This document shows, piece by piece, positions 43,040-52,162 of a stretch of DNA of 64,000 nt (within the stretch, counting starts at the first letter, position 1; the number at the start of each line of letters is the position of its first letter). The notes under the pieces are model-generated. The model saw nothing but the letters and a program-made list of their open reading frames with translations. It made no database searches and had not been told where the DNA came from. A program made the position numbers and the translations under genes. The DNA is from Jeotgalibacillus malaysiensis (GTDB lineage Bacteria; Bacillota; Bacilli; Bacillales; Jeotgalibacillaceae): NCBI GenBank assembly GCA_000818095.1, contig CP009416.1, positions 383,501 through 447,500 on the forward strand, given 5' to 3'.

Positions 43040-43645
43040 ATGGAATCAGAACGACTAAGCGTATTTAATGAGAAGCATCAATACATAGGTGAAAAGACGA
43101 GATCTGAAGTTCATGAAAAAGGCTACTGGCATGAGACGTTTCACTGCTGGCTTGTAGATGGTGACTCACTCTATTTCCAGCTGCGCAGTGAGGATAAAAA
43201 AGATTATCCCGGGCTTTTAGATATTACTGCTGCAGGTCATCTGCTCTCCGGTGAAACCGTTCGTGATGGCATCAGGGAAATGCAGGAGGAAATTGGCATC
43301 CATGTCCCTTTTGATCAGCTGAATTCACTTGGTGTCATTGAATGTGTAGCTGACAGAGGTAGTTTTATTGATAAGGAATTTGCGCATACGTTTCTGTTGA
43401 AAGGAACTTTTAGGGATGGTGATTTTGAACTTCAGGATGAAGAAGTAGCCGGGATGATCAGGACAGACCTTGAATCATTTCGCAGTCTTTGCAGAGGTGA
43501 GTGTGATGAGGTGAGAGTTCAGGGGTTTAAGATAATCGGAAACGAAAAAATAAATATAGATCAGTCAGTTGGAATAGAGGCGTTTGTTCCTCATCAGACG
43601 GCATTCTACCTAACTATTTTGGAACGGATTGATCAGTACAGATGA
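43040..43645 (+). CDS. NUDIX hydrolase, IPP-isomerase-like type
   Basis: 201 residues. The opening SERLSVFNEKHQYIGEKTRSEVHEKGYWHETFHCWLV is typical of the YfcD/isopentenyl-diphosphate-isomerase-like NUDIX group. The Nudix box reads AAGHLLSGETVRDGIREMQEEIGIHV (about 74-99). It probably hydrolyses a nucleoside-diphosphate derivative. It is cotranscribed with the phosphatase upstream. Confidence 0.88.
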   Translation: MESERLSVFNEKHQYIGEKTRSEVHEKGYWHETFHCWLVDGDSLYFQLRSEDKKDYPGLLDITAAGHLLSGETVRDGIREMQEEIGIHVPFDQLNSLGVIECVADRGSFIDKEFAHTFLLKGTFRDGDFELQDEEVAGMIRTDLESFRSLCRGECDEVRVQGFKIIGNEKINIDQSVGIEAFVPHQTAFYLTILERIDQYR

Positions 43646-43702
43646 CAGAAAATTGAAACCTTTTCACCCTCATATACGTAACTTATGTAAGAGGTGACGA
43701 GA

Positions 43703-45367
43703 ATGAACGTACTTAAAACCACAATGACCGTGCTGCTTGGCGTGCTTTTCCTTTTTCCGGGACAGGCTCTTGCTGTGGATTTTTCAATTGAACGCTCTGA
43801 AATAGAGGCAGAGGTTCAGGAATCTGGCGATGTTTTTGTGACTGAAAATCATACTTATGAATTTGACGGAGAATTCAATGGGATTACCCGCTCGCTAATC
43901 CCGCCAAGTGACGGGCAGACAATTACTGATGTGCAGGCTTTTGAAGGCACAGAGGCGCTAAATGTAGAAGAGGAGAACAACTTATATCGCATTTACCGCG
44001 GTGGGGATGATGAAACCATTACGGTTACAGTAACTTATGTGATTGAAGACGGCGTAACCATCTATGAGGATATGGGTGAGTTTTACTGGCCATTTTTCAG
44101 CGCAGAGAATGAGTCGGATTATGAAAATATGGTGATCACGCTTACGCCGCCGGCACCAACCGATGACGTGCTGGCGCTTGGCTACGATGAAGCTGAAGGG
44201 ACTGCTGAAACAGATGCAACAGGTGTTGTGACATTCGACCTTGGGCATGTCTCTGAAGGTGAAAATGGTGATGTGAGAGCGGCTTGGGACGCATCAGTAT
44301 TTGCAGCAGAAGGTAGTGGTGAGATCCGACCTGAGCTGATGGCTGCGATTGATACGCAGGAAAAAGAAGCTGCCGCTTTTGCTGAAACGCAAACGTGGAT
44401 CAGGAATATCGGGCTGGTTATCCTTGTGCTGGCAGCGACCTTACTGGCTGTACTCTGTGTCCGCGCATGGGTCAGAGCGCGCAGAGTGAAGCGTGAAGCA
44501 GGCGAAAAGCTTTCGCCAAACGGTCCTCCGCGTGAAATTCTGTCTCTGATGGGGACAATTTCGTTCAACTATTATCATATGATGACAGGTCAGGCAATCA
44601 ATGCAGCCCTGCTGGATTTGGTTAGAAAAGGCCACGTCATACAGGAAACAGAACGTGAATTCCGGATCGTTAATCGAAATGGAATGCTGGATCATGAGCG
44701 CATTTTAACAGAATGGCTGTTTGATACGATTGGTGATGGTGAGACCTTTACAATCGAACAGGTAGAAGCGTTTGCTAAAAAAGAATCTAACCAGAAAATC
44801 TATCAGGATTATGAGGCGAAATGGCATGCAGCGATTAAAAAGGAAGTAGAGGCAGCCGGATTCAGTAAGAAGGTCAGCACTCAGCGCAAATTGGTGCTCG
44901 CTGCAGTGGCTCTACTGGTTCCATTCCTGGTGCTGTTCCCATTGTTTGACCTTTTACCGGCATTGTTTTTCACTGTATTACTTGTAGGTGGACTAGTCAC
45001 ATTTGTCCTTGCTTACCACCCACGAACGCTTGAAGGTGTCATGATTAATAGAGAATGGCAGCGTGTGAAAAAGAATCCGGACACTGATCACTGGACTGAA
45101 GACGATCAGATGAGGGTTTACTTATATGGTGTCGGAACGAATGATGAAAAAATTTCAGGTCCAATAGAGAAGAAATTTGCAGGATTAACACCTTCCATGG
45201 ACCATGGTGGTATAGATATCGCTACATTATTATTGTTATCAGTTGCCATTTCACCAGGCTTTGAGTCCGCTAATGCACAGGCTTCAGCTACAGCTGCTGC
45301 TTCATCAGCATCGACTGGTTCAGCAGGCGGAGTTGGTGGAGGCGGCGGTGGATCGGGTGCGTTTTAA
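43703..45367 (+). CDS. DUF2207 membrane protein
   Basis: 554 residues from ATG 43703, behind AGAGGTGACG. A signal peptide (to about residue 24, GQALAVDFSIE) is followed by an extracytoplasmic beta-rich DUF2207 domain (FDGEFNGITRSLIPPSDGQTITDVQAF...), a membrane span near residues 235-255, a cytoplasmic part (GPPREILSLMGTISFNYYHMMTGQAINAALLDLVRKGHV), two more spans near 398-440, and the glycine-rich end GGVGGGGGGSGAF that is a family hallmark. Function unknown. The DUF5316 gene follows closely. Confidence 0.9.
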   Translation: MNVLKTTMTVLLGVLFLFPGQALAVDFSIERSEIEAEVQESGDVFVTENHTYEFDGEFNGITRSLIPPSDGQTITDVQAFEGTEALNVEEENNLYRIYRGGDDETITVTVTYVIEDGVTIYEDMGEFYWPFFSAENESDYENMVITLTPPAPTDDVLALGYDEAEGTAETDATGVVTFDLGHVSEGENGDVRAAWDASVFAAEGSGEIRPELMAAIDTQEKEAAAFAETQTWIRNIGLVILVLAATLLAVLCVRAWVRARRVKREAGEKLSPNGPPREILSLMGTISFNYYHMMTGQAINAALLDLVRKGHVIQETEREFRIVNRNGMLDHERILTEWLFDTIGDGETFTIEQVEAFAKKESNQKIYQDYEAKWHAAIKKEVEAAGFSKKVSTQRKLVLAAVALLVPFLVLFPLFDLLPALFFTVLLVGGLVTFVLAYHPRTLEGVMINREWQRVKKNPDTDHWTEDDQMRVYLYGVGTNDEKISGPIEKKFAGLTPSMDHGGIDIATLLLLSVAISPGFESANAQASATAAASSASTGSAGGVGGGGGGSGAF

Positions 45368-45388
45368 TCTGGAAGAAGGGGTGATACG

Positions 45389-45679
45389 ATGAAGTTAATC
45401 GGTATCGGCACAGGTCTTGCAGTAGTTGGGCTCATCCTCTCATGGATCATTTGGGGAGCGGCAGAGATCTATACGATTCCGGCAGGGCTGGGCGCATTGT
45501 TTCTGGTCCTGATGATCTTTTCTTCAGGTGCAATGCCAAGTGGTCATGAAGCAGGCTCGAACTTTGCGAATGAGTCTAAGGAAATGCGCAATGAACGGAC
45601 TCAAATCACGCAGTCTTCATTTTTACTGACACTGCCCAACTTGCTGATCGCAGGACTACTGTATTTTTTCATTCACTAA
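45389..45679 (+). CDS. DUF5316 small membrane protein
   Basis: 96 residues with membrane helices at about 3-20, 26-43 and 78-95. The layout (GTGLAVVGLILSWIIWGAAEIYTIPAGLGALFLVLMIFSSGAM, a polar loop with RNERTQITQSSFLLTLPNLLIAGLLYFF) fits DUF5316. It is 21 bases downstream of the DUF2207 gene and probably in the same operon. Confidence 0.7.
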   Translation: MKLIGIGTGLAVVGLILSWIIWGAAEIYTIPAGLGALFLVLMIFSSGAMPSGHEAGSNFANESKEMRNERTQITQSSFLLTLPNLLIAGLLYFFIH

Positions 45680-45790
45680 AGTATACAGAATGCCGCCAAA
45701 GGTCATCCTAACTTCTGAGCACATTCAACAGTTTAGTCATCCACTGAAAGAGGAATGGCATAATATTGAATTTAGTGAAGGAGTGGGAAA

Positions 45791-46138
45791 ATGAATATTA
45801 ACGGTGAAGAAGTTTTAGATCGATACAGAAAAGGAATCGAAGAGGTGCACGAAGCACTTCCTGAAGCAGTCAGTGAGTACAACAGATTTACGGGAAAAGC
45901 ATTCGAAAGTGGTGAAATTGAACGCTCTCATAAGCACTTGACTGCACTTGCGATTGCTGTGAAAGACGGCGACGAATCAAGTATCGCTTACCATATGGAT
46001 CAATGTGTCGGGCATGACTGTACCGACCAGCAGATTCATGAAACACTGATGGTCGCAGCAGCCTATGGCGGGGGTTCTGCTATGAGTCATGGCGTGACAA
46101 TGGGACTTGAGATGCTGAAGGAGTTTCGTGATCGATAA
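45791..46138 (+). CDS. Carboxymuconolactone decarboxylase-like (AhpD-fold) protein
   Basis: 115 residues of all-helical AhpD-like sequence (VSEYNRFTGKAFESGEIERSHKHLTALAIAVKDGDESSIAYHMDQCVGHDCTDQQIHETLMVAAAYGGGSAMSHG). The canonical CxxCxxxH is altered: the cysteines are spaced C-x4-C and the histidine precedes the second. Its peroxidase or decarboxylase activity is therefore uncertain. GGAGTGGG precedes the ATG. Confidence 0.78.
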   Translation: MNINGEEVLDRYRKGIEEVHEALPEAVSEYNRFTGKAFESGEIERSHKHLTALAIAVKDGDESSIAYHMDQCVGHDCTDQQIHETLMVAAAYGGGSAMSHGVTMGLEMLKEFRDR

Positions 46139-46142
46139 AAGG

Positions 46143-46174
46143 GTAGCCTGGCAGTAGTTACTGTCAGGTTTTTA
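46143..46174 (+). terminator. Terminator after the AhpD-like gene
   Basis: AGCCTGGCAGTA-GT-TACTGTCAGGTTTTT, a ten-pair stem with one G-U pair followed by T5. Confidence 0.85.
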
Positions 46175-46252
46175 TTGTGTAAAATGAAATCATACATACA
46201 CCCTGCAACAATCGGGTAAACCCTAACAAAAGCACTTTTGGAGGAATGACAA

Positions 46253-46870
46253 ATGGACAGTATTATTTTTGATCTTGACGGCACACTGTGGGACCCGCGG
46301 GAAACCGTGTTAACTTCGTGGAATAAAGCGATCGAGCAGCACCCTAAAGTTGATAAGCAGCTCACACTTGAAGATCTGAAGCAGACAATGGGAAAGCAGA
46401 TGCATGAAATTTCACAGATCTTTTTCCCGGAGTTAAGCATTGAGGATCAAAAAGAAGTGATGGATTATTTAACAGAAATCGAAATCCCCTATGTAGCTGA
46501 AAATGGTGGAGAGCTGTATCCGGCACTTGAAGATACGCTGATTTATCTTTCTGAAAAGTACCGCCTGTTTATCGTGAGTAACTGTCAGGAAGGCTATATT
46601 GAAGCCTTTTATCAGTATCATAAGCTTGACCGCTTTTTTGATGACTTTGAGAATCCCGGCAGAACAGGGCTTTCAAAAGGTGAAAATATTAAGCTGGTCA
46701 TTGAACGGAATGGGCTTGAAAATCCAGTTTATGTAGGAGATACACAAGGGGACCGTGATGCAGCACGCAAAGCCGGTGTACCATTTGTATTTGCGAAGTA
46801 TGGTTTTGGAGAAGTTAATGATTTTGAATACGAGATCGAGCATCTGACGGATTTAAAACGGTTATTCTAA
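46253..46870 (+). CDS. HAD-family hydrolase
   Basis: 205 residues. The nucleophile motif is IIFDLDGTLWD (D7, D9), with motif II VSNCQ (about 103-107), motif III K in GLSKGENIK and motif IV YVGDTQGDRDAA. A helical cap lies between residues 15 and 85. It looks like a phosphoglycolate phosphatase-type enzyme, but the substrate is unknown. GGAGGAATG precedes the ATG. Confidence 0.9.
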   Translation: MDSIIFDLDGTLWDPRETVLTSWNKAIEQHPKVDKQLTLEDLKQTMGKQMHEISQIFFPELSIEDQKEVMDYLTEIEIPYVAENGGELYPALEDTLIYLSEKYRLFIVSNCQEGYIEAFYQYHKLDRFFDDFENPGRTGLSKGENIKLVIERNGLENPVYVGDTQGDRDAARKAGVPFVFAKYGFGEVNDFEYEIEHLTDLKRLF

Positions 46871-46952
46871 ATCAATAAGCGCTCAAAACGGAAAACGACC
46901 CCCGGCATGTTACACTGAAATCAGGAGATAATAGCCAAAGGAGGGATGCACG

Positions 46953-48401
46953 ATGACTCAGCGAACAAAAGCAGGATGGAAGCTCGAACAATCCTATACA
47001 AAGCTTCCAGACATCTTTTTTTCAAAAATGGAGCCGAATCCGGTAGCAAGCCCAGAACTATTTATATTAAATGAGCCCCTCGCAGAAGAACTTGGACTGG
47101 ATCCGGAAGTTCTGGCAGATGAAGAGGAAATCCTCGCGGGAAATGAAGTCCCTGAAGGATCTGAACCGATTGCACAGGCATATGCCGGGCACCAGTTTGG
47201 ACAGTTCACGATGCTTGGAGACGGTCGTGCGTTATTATTTGGAGAACAGATCACACCCGCTGGAGAACGGAAAGATATCCAGCTGAAAGGATCAGGCCGC
47301 ACTAAATTCTCACGAGGCGGTGATGGACGTGCAGCGCTTGGGCCGATGCTTCGTGAGTATATTATCAGTGAAGCGATGCACGGTCTTGGAATTCCGACAA
47401 GCCGGAGCCTTGCAGTGACGCTGACTGGTGAAACTGTCAGACGGGAGAGATTACTGACAGGTGCTGTAATGACGCGTGTAGCTTCAAGCCACTTACGTGT
47501 TGGAACATTTGAATATGCAGTCAGACTCACAGAAGCTGAAAACGTCAAAGCGCTCGCCGATTATGCGATCAAGCGTCACTATTCACATGTGCTGGAGACT
47601 GAAAATCCATATCTTGCGCTGCTGCAGGAAGTCATGAAAAAGCAGGCGGAGCTTATTGCACAGTGGCAGCTCGTCGGTTTTATCCATGGCGTGATGAACA
47701 CAGACAATATGACAATCAGCGGTGAATCGATTGACTACGGACCGTGTGCATTTATGAACCATTATGATCCTTCAACGGTGTTCAGCTCAATTGACGTGCA
47801 GGGCCGTTACGCATATGGAAATCAGCCGCACATCGGCGGATGGAACCTTGCGCGCTTTGCAGAAAGTCTTGTGCCGGTCCTGCATGAAGATCAGGAAAAA
47901 GCGATCGAGCTTGCTCAAAATCAGATGAATCAGTATAAGGATCTGTATTTTAACGCTTGGCATAGCGGCATGCGTAAAAAGATTGGATTGTTAAGTGAAG
48001 AGGCTGATGATGAAAAGCTGATTGAGCAGTTGTTGAATCTGATGCATCAAAACAAAGCGGATTTCACAAACACATTCAGAAAACTGACGCTCGGTGAAGT
48101 GCCGATTGCCGGTGAAGAATTTGCTGACTGGCTGGAGCGTTGGAATGAACGTCTTGCGCGTCAGGAGGCGTCACCTGAGGAAGTCCGCGACGTGATGAAG
48201 CAGCACAATCCAAATGTCATTCCGCGGAATCACCGTGTGGAAGAAGCGATTGCAGCGGCAGTTGAGCGCGAGGACCTTAGCGTGATGAACCGTCTGCTTG
48301 ATGTGTTGCGTGATCCTTACGCTTACAGTGAGGATCAAACGCCTTATTGTTCAGGGCCGGATCCTGATGCCGGACCATACCGGACGTTTTGCGGTACATG
48401 A
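46953..48401 (+). CDS. selO: Protein adenylyltransferase SelO (YdiU)
   Basis: 482 residues, the usual length. The pseudokinase-fold motifs are intact: [101 protein letters not shown]. SelO transfers AMP to protein side chains during redox stress. The protein ends [17 protein letters not shown], without the C-terminal selenocysteine of eukaryotic forms. An AAAGGAGGG site precedes the ATG. A terminator and then array A3 follow. Confidence 0.95.
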   Translation: MTQRTKAGWKLEQSYTKLPDIFFSKMEPNPVASPELFILNEPLAEELGLDPEVLADEEEILAGNEVPEGSEPIAQAYAGHQFGQFTMLGDGRALLFGEQITPAGERKDIQLKGSGRTKFSRGGDGRAALGPMLREYIISEAMHGLGIPTSRSLAVTLTGETVRRERLLTGAVMTRVASSHLRVGTFEYAVRLTEAENVKALADYAIKRHYSHVLETENPYLALLQEVMKKQAELIAQWQLVGFIHGVMNTDNMTISGESIDYGPCAFMNHYDPSTVFSSIDVQGRYAYGNQPHIGGWNLARFAESLVPVLHEDQEKAIELAQNQMNQYKDLYFNAWHSGMRKKIGLLSEEADDEKLIEQLLNLMHQNKADFTNTFRKLTLGEVPIAGEEFADWLERWNERLARQEASPEEVRDVMKQHNPNVIPRNHRVEEAIAAAVEREDLSVMNRLLDVLRDPYAYSEDQTPYCSGPDPDAGPYRTFCGT

Positions 48402-48416
48402 TGGGAAATATGAAAA

Positions 48417-48441
48417 AGCTGCCTTTAGCGAGGCAGTTTTT
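48417..48441 (+). terminator. selO terminator
   Basis: GCTGCCT-TTAGCG-AGGCAGTTTTTT, a seven-pair stem and T6, 15 bases after the stop. It lies before array A3, so selO transcripts should mostly end before the repeats. Confidence 0.85.
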
Positions 48442-48460
48442 TCGTGGGGCGGGATAGGTC

Positions 48461-48586
48461 TTTTGATACTTTTCTAAGAACGTGTTGTTTTTTTCTAAGA
48501 ACAACTAATGCATTTCTAAGAAGCAGTCATGTTTTTCTACGAACTGCAGGCTATTTTCTAAGAACAACTACGACTTTTCTAAGAAC
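48461..48586 (-). repeat. 21-bp periodic array A3 (word GTTCTTAGAAAA on the minus strand, six units)
   Basis: Plus-strand copies of TTTTCTAAGAAC end at 48481, 48502, 48523, 48544, 48565 and 48586, exactly 21 bp apart. One copy has AAGAAG and one has TACGAAC. It is the same word as arrays A1 and A2 in the opposite orientation. It fills the gap between the convergent selO and TetR genes. Confidence 0.95.
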
Positions 48587-48600
48587 CGATCAACCCCACT

Positions 48601-49137
48601 TCACCCCATCAACCGCTCAAAATACCCATCCATCTCCTCAGCCGTATAAGCTTTATCCTGTCTGAGCCACCACATATGCAGCATCGCAATGGTTCCTGAG
48701 TGAAATTCTGCATACATATCAAGCGGCACATCAAGTTTATCCGCTTCAGCACTCAACAAAGTTAGATCTCGCTCTATATTTTTCTTAAAGGACTGCTGCA
48801 GCCGGTTAGCCAGATACACGTCGTTCTGATTTGCTAAAAACACATGCTCAAGCTCCTCCAGATAGTCCAGCTTCTGCATCATCGTAAAAGGTTTTTTCAG
48901 CCGCATCACCCGGTCAGCTTCATCTAACCTGTCATCAAGCCGGCCAAGCTCTACGATAAATAAGTCATACTTATCTGTGTAATGGGAGTAAAACGTTGAC
49001 CGGTGGACCATAGCATCCTCACAGATCTGTTGAACCGTGACACCTTCAAACGTCATGCCTGGTTTATTTAGCAAACGAATCAATGAATCAAATAACAGTT
49101 TCCTCGTTCTCTTCACTCGCAAATCTTCTTTTTTCAT
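48601..49137 (-). CDS. TetR-family transcription regulator
   Basis: 178 residues from ATG 49137, behind TAGGAG. The N-terminal DNA-binding domain (RVKRTRKLLFDSLIRLLNKPGMTFEGVTVQQICEDAMVHRSTFYSHYTDKYDLF, residues 7-60) is clear; the rest is the helical ligand-binding part of the TetR_C_7-like group. It is divergent from an MFS exporter, which it probably represses. The ligand is unknown. Confidence 0.9.
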   Translation of the reverse strand: MKKEDLRVKRTRKLLFDSLIRLLNKPGMTFEGVTVQQICEDAMVHRSTFYSHYTDKYDLFIVELGRLDDRLDEADRVMRLKKPFTMMQKLDYLEELEHVFLANQNDVYLANRLQQSFKKNIERDLTLLSAEADKLDVPLDMYAEFHSGTIAMLHMWWLRQDKAYTAEEMDGYFERLMG

Positions 49138-49254
49138 AGACATTTCTCCTACACTGTCGTTTATCTGTACATTATAGGTAAATTGATCATACAAAACCAG
49201 TAAAGAATCCTATATGATAAACTCTGTGATTTTTATATAGAAAGGATGATTCGA

Positions 49255-50733
49255 ATGACAGAATCTTTTCAGCATATAAGAAAAGGTCCTATGGTAGCGG
49301 TTATGCTGATGGGTGCCTTTTTTGCATTACTAAATGAAACGCTGCTTGCAACGGCGCTGCCTGAGATTATGGTGCATTTTGATATTGGTGCGCATCAGGT
49401 ACAGTGGCTGACGACAGCATTTCTGCTGACAAACGGAATCATGATTCCAATCTCAGCGTTTTTCATCGGTAAATTTACAACGAGGCAGATTTTTATCACA
49501 GCGATCACAGTATTTACGTTCGGAACGGCAGTCGCGGCTTTTTCAGATTCGTTTGCGCTGCTGCTTGTGGCAAGAATTGTGCAGGCGATGGGTTCAGGTG
49601 TGATGATGCCGCTTATGATGACCGTGCTGTTAAATATTTTCCCGGTTGAAAAACGCGGGACGGCTATGGGGCTGATGGGGCTTGTGATCTCATTTGCACC
49701 GGCGATCGGACCGACACTTTCAGGGTTACTGATCGAATATTATAACTGGCGCATGCTGTTTTACGCAGTGCTTCCGATCGCAGTGCTCACATGGATTATG
49801 GCATTCATTTTTATTAAAAACGTAACAGAACAGACAAACCCGCGTGTAGATATCATCTCGATTGTGATGTCATCACTTGGTTTTGGCGGATTATTGTATG
49901 GTTTCAGTACAGGATCTGAACGTGGCTGGGATGATGCACTCGTTATTTCCTGTGTAGCCGGCGGGTTCCTGATTATTGGACTCTTCGTGTGGCGTCAGCT
50001 TAGACTCGAGACACCTCTGCTTGAATTTAGAGTATTTAAGAACAGAGATTTTTCGATCGGTCTGGTGGTTTCAGTATTTGTCATTATTGCGATGATCAGT
50101 GCAGAGACAATTCTTCCGATGTATATGCAGACGGCGCGTGGGCTGAGTGCGCTTGATTCAGGTCTGATGCTGCTTCCTGGTGCGATTGTGATCGGGATCA
50201 TGTCGCCGATTACAGGCATTCTGTTTGATAAGTTCGGCGTGAAAAAGCTTGCGATTCCAGGCATGCTGATTGTTGTTGTAACCACATTCTTCTTCACAAC
50301 GCTTGATGCTACGACTTCAGTTACGACGATTACGATTGTATATGCGATCCGTATGTTCGGATTATCGTTTGGTATGATGCCTGTCATGACGCACGCATTG
50401 AACCAGATTCCTGCAAAGCTGAATGCGCATGGTTCAGCAATGGCAAACACGATGCAGCAGGTAGGGGCTGCGATTGGTACGGCGATTCTGATTACGATCA
50501 TGACACAGGTGTCACTGAACTTTGAGCCGGACATGTCCAACTACGCAGGGCTTGGTGCTGAACAGCTTGAAGCTGCAGTGTCAGCTGACGCATTGTATGC
50601 CGGATACGGATTGACATTTACAGTCGCAACCGGTATGGCAGTGATCGGCGCAGTGCTTGTGCTGTTTTTAAAAGAAAGACGAAAAGAAGCTGCAAAAGCG
50701 GAGTCTATTGAAGAAGAGAGAATGACTTCGTAA
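49255..50733 (+). CDS. MFS multidrug exporter, DHA2 (EmrB/QacA) family
   Basis: 492 residues from ATG 49255 behind GAAAGGATG. About 14 membrane segments. The motifs are LNETLLATALPEIMVHFDIGAHQVQWLTTAFLLTNGIMIPISAFFIGKFTTRQIF (TM1-2), MGSGVMMPLMMTVLLNIFPVEKRGTAMGLMGLVISFAPAIGPTLSGLLIEYYNWRMLF (motif C), typical of proton-driven drug exporters such as LmrB/MdtP. The divergent TetR gene is its likely regulator. A terminator follows. Confidence 0.92.
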   Translation: MTESFQHIRKGPMVAVMLMGAFFALLNETLLATALPEIMVHFDIGAHQVQWLTTAFLLTNGIMIPISAFFIGKFTTRQIFITAITVFTFGTAVAAFSDSFALLLVARIVQAMGSGVMMPLMMTVLLNIFPVEKRGTAMGLMGLVISFAPAIGPTLSGLLIEYYNWRMLFYAVLPIAVLTWIMAFIFIKNVTEQTNPRVDIISIVMSSLGFGGLLYGFSTGSERGWDDALVISCVAGGFLIIGLFVWRQLRLETPLLEFRVFKNRDFSIGLVVSVFVIIAMISAETILPMYMQTARGLSALDSGLMLLPGAIVIGIMSPITGILFDKFGVKKLAIPGMLIVVVTTFFFTTLDATTSVTTITIVYAIRMFGLSFGMMPVMTHALNQIPAKLNAHGSAMANTMQQVGAAIGTAILITIMTQVSLNFEPDMSNYAGLGAEQLEAAVSADALYAGYGLTFTVATGMAVIGAVLVLFLKERRKEAAKAESIEEERMTS

Positions 50734-50745
50734 TAGGGAAAAATG

Positions 50746-50774
50746 GACCTCCTGCTGATTGCGGGAGGTTTTGT
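50746..50774 (+). terminator. Terminator after the MFS gene
   Basis: GACCTCCTGC-TGATT-GCGGGAGGTTTTG forms an eight- to nine-pair stem and T run. Confidence 0.8.
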
Positions 50775-50784
50775 TGTTTCTAGT

Positions 50785-50979
50785 GGTGATGGGAAAAGTG
50801 AAGAGTTGATGGAATTCCGTTTAGCATTGATGTAAATCTCAGTGTGATTGATCGAAATAGGCTATTTTAAAAGCAAATGAAGGGATATTTTCCAGGATTG
50901 ATGGAATTATTCCTAATATTGAAGGGATGCTTTTCAGAATGAGGAGATTTCCAGCCAAATTGAAGGAATCCCCCATCAC
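50785..50979 (+). repeat. ~21-bp periodic array F (word TTGATGGAAT), four + 29-bp step + five units
   Basis: Words lie at 50786 (GTGATGGGAA), 50805, 50826 and 50847; after a 29-bp step they continue at 50876, 50897, 50918, 50938 and 50959. Best copies are ATTGATGGAAT (50897) and ATTGATCGAA (50847). Steps are 19-21 bp. The word is close to that of array E. It lies between two convergent genes, after the MFS terminator. Confidence 0.75.
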
Positions 50980-50988
50980 TTAAAAAGA

Positions 50989-52011
50989 CTAAGCCCCCAT
51001 GATTTTCTGAACCACTCTCAAAGTCTCATCAACATCTTCCTCTGACACACCGTTATTCGTAACAAATCTGACAATGCCAGGTCCGAATCCGCCTGCAATA
51101 ATGCCATTTTCTTTTAGCTGCTCAAGAAAAACTGCTGTTTCAATCCCGGAATCTGAAAGGTTCATCAGGATAATATTTGTTTCCACTTCATTATCAATGA
51201 CAACCCCTTTAATATTCAGGAGGCCGTCTGCCAATTTCTTAGCATTGGCGTTATCATCTTTCAGGCGTTCTGCATTTTCAAGCGCAATAATTCCCGGTGC
51301 GGCAATCACGCCGACCTGTCTGAGGCCTCCGCCAAGACGCTTACGCCATTTTCGGGCTTTTTTAACAAAGTCATGTGATCCTGCAATGATCGAGCCGACC
51401 GGTGCACCGAGTCCTTTTGACAGGCAGAACTGAACGGTGTCCGTGTACTGTGCGTATTCTTTTACGGAAATTCCGGTTGCTGCCTGCGCATTAAAAAGCC
51501 GTGCGCCATCTAAATGAACCGGGATCTGATGCTGACGTGCGATGTCATAAATCTCCCGCATATTTTCAAGTGGAAGCACCGCACCGCCTGCTTTATTATG
51601 TGTATTTTCAAGTGTGATCAGCCCCGTCTCCGGCTCGTGAATATCTGCTCCGCGAATCGCTGCTTCAACTTCAGCAGGGTTCATTGCACCGCGTGTACCT
51701 TTAAGTGTTTTAATCTGTACGCCGGCTAAAGCTGACATTGCCGCCGCTTCATATAAAAACAGGTGGGCCTGGGATTCCATGATCACTTCCTGACCTTGTC
51801 TGCAGTGAACGAGGCCTGCAATCTGATTGCCCTGCGTACCGCTTGTCACAAACAGCGCACTTTCTTTTCCGAGTACTTCAGCTGCAAGCTCTTCAAGTCG
51901 GTTAACGGTCGGATCTTCACCATATACATCATCACCAACCTCAGCTTCATACATCGCTTTTCTCATTCTTTCATCGGGTTTTGTCACTGTATCACTGCGT
52001 AAATCAATCAT
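50989..52011 (-). CDS. ltaE: Low-specificity L-threonine aldolase
   Basis: 340 residues from ATG 52011, behind CAGGAGGGG. A fold type I PLP enzyme that cleaves L-threonine or allo-threonine to glycine and acetaldehyde. Signatures: MIDLRSDTVTKPDERMRKAM at the start, GDDVYGEDPTVNRLEE, HLDGARLFNA, and the PLP lysine in CLSKGLGAPVGS (K199). The length is normal for the family. It is a single gene, divergent from the DUF2332 gene. Confidence 0.95.
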   Translation of the reverse strand: MIDLRSDTVTKPDERMRKAMYEAEVGDDVYGEDPTVNRLEELAAEVLGKESALFVTSGTQGNQIAGLVHCRQGQEVIMESQAHLFLYEAAAMSALAGVQIKTLKGTRGAMNPAEVEAAIRGADIHEPETGLITLENTHNKAGGAVLPLENMREIYDIARQHQIPVHLDGARLFNAQAATGISVKEYAQYTDTVQFCLSKGLGAPVGSIIAGSHDFVKKARKWRKRLGGGLRQVGVIAAPGIIALENAERLKDDNANAKKLADGLLNIKGVVIDNEVETNIILMNLSDSGIETAVFLEQLKENGIIAGGFGPGIVRFVTNNGVSEEDVDETLRVVQKIMGA

Positions 52012-52162
52012 ATGTACCCCTCCTGAAACGTTATCTCTGTTTTTTAGCATACGCTCTTGATTCAGCATGGGCAAGCAATCGAAATGTAAATTTCCATATG
52101 CAGGATTTCGCACTTCCTGTATAGAAGAAACTACGTTAACAGGGGAAAATGGGAGGACGCAT

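Noticed and set aside
48444-48665. Plus-strand frame with FLRT repeats over array A3
   Set aside because: A product of the repeat period; it runs into the 3' end of the TetR gene.
49995-50540. 181-codon minus-strand frame inside the MFS gene
   Set aside because: Shadow frame on a well-supported exporter.
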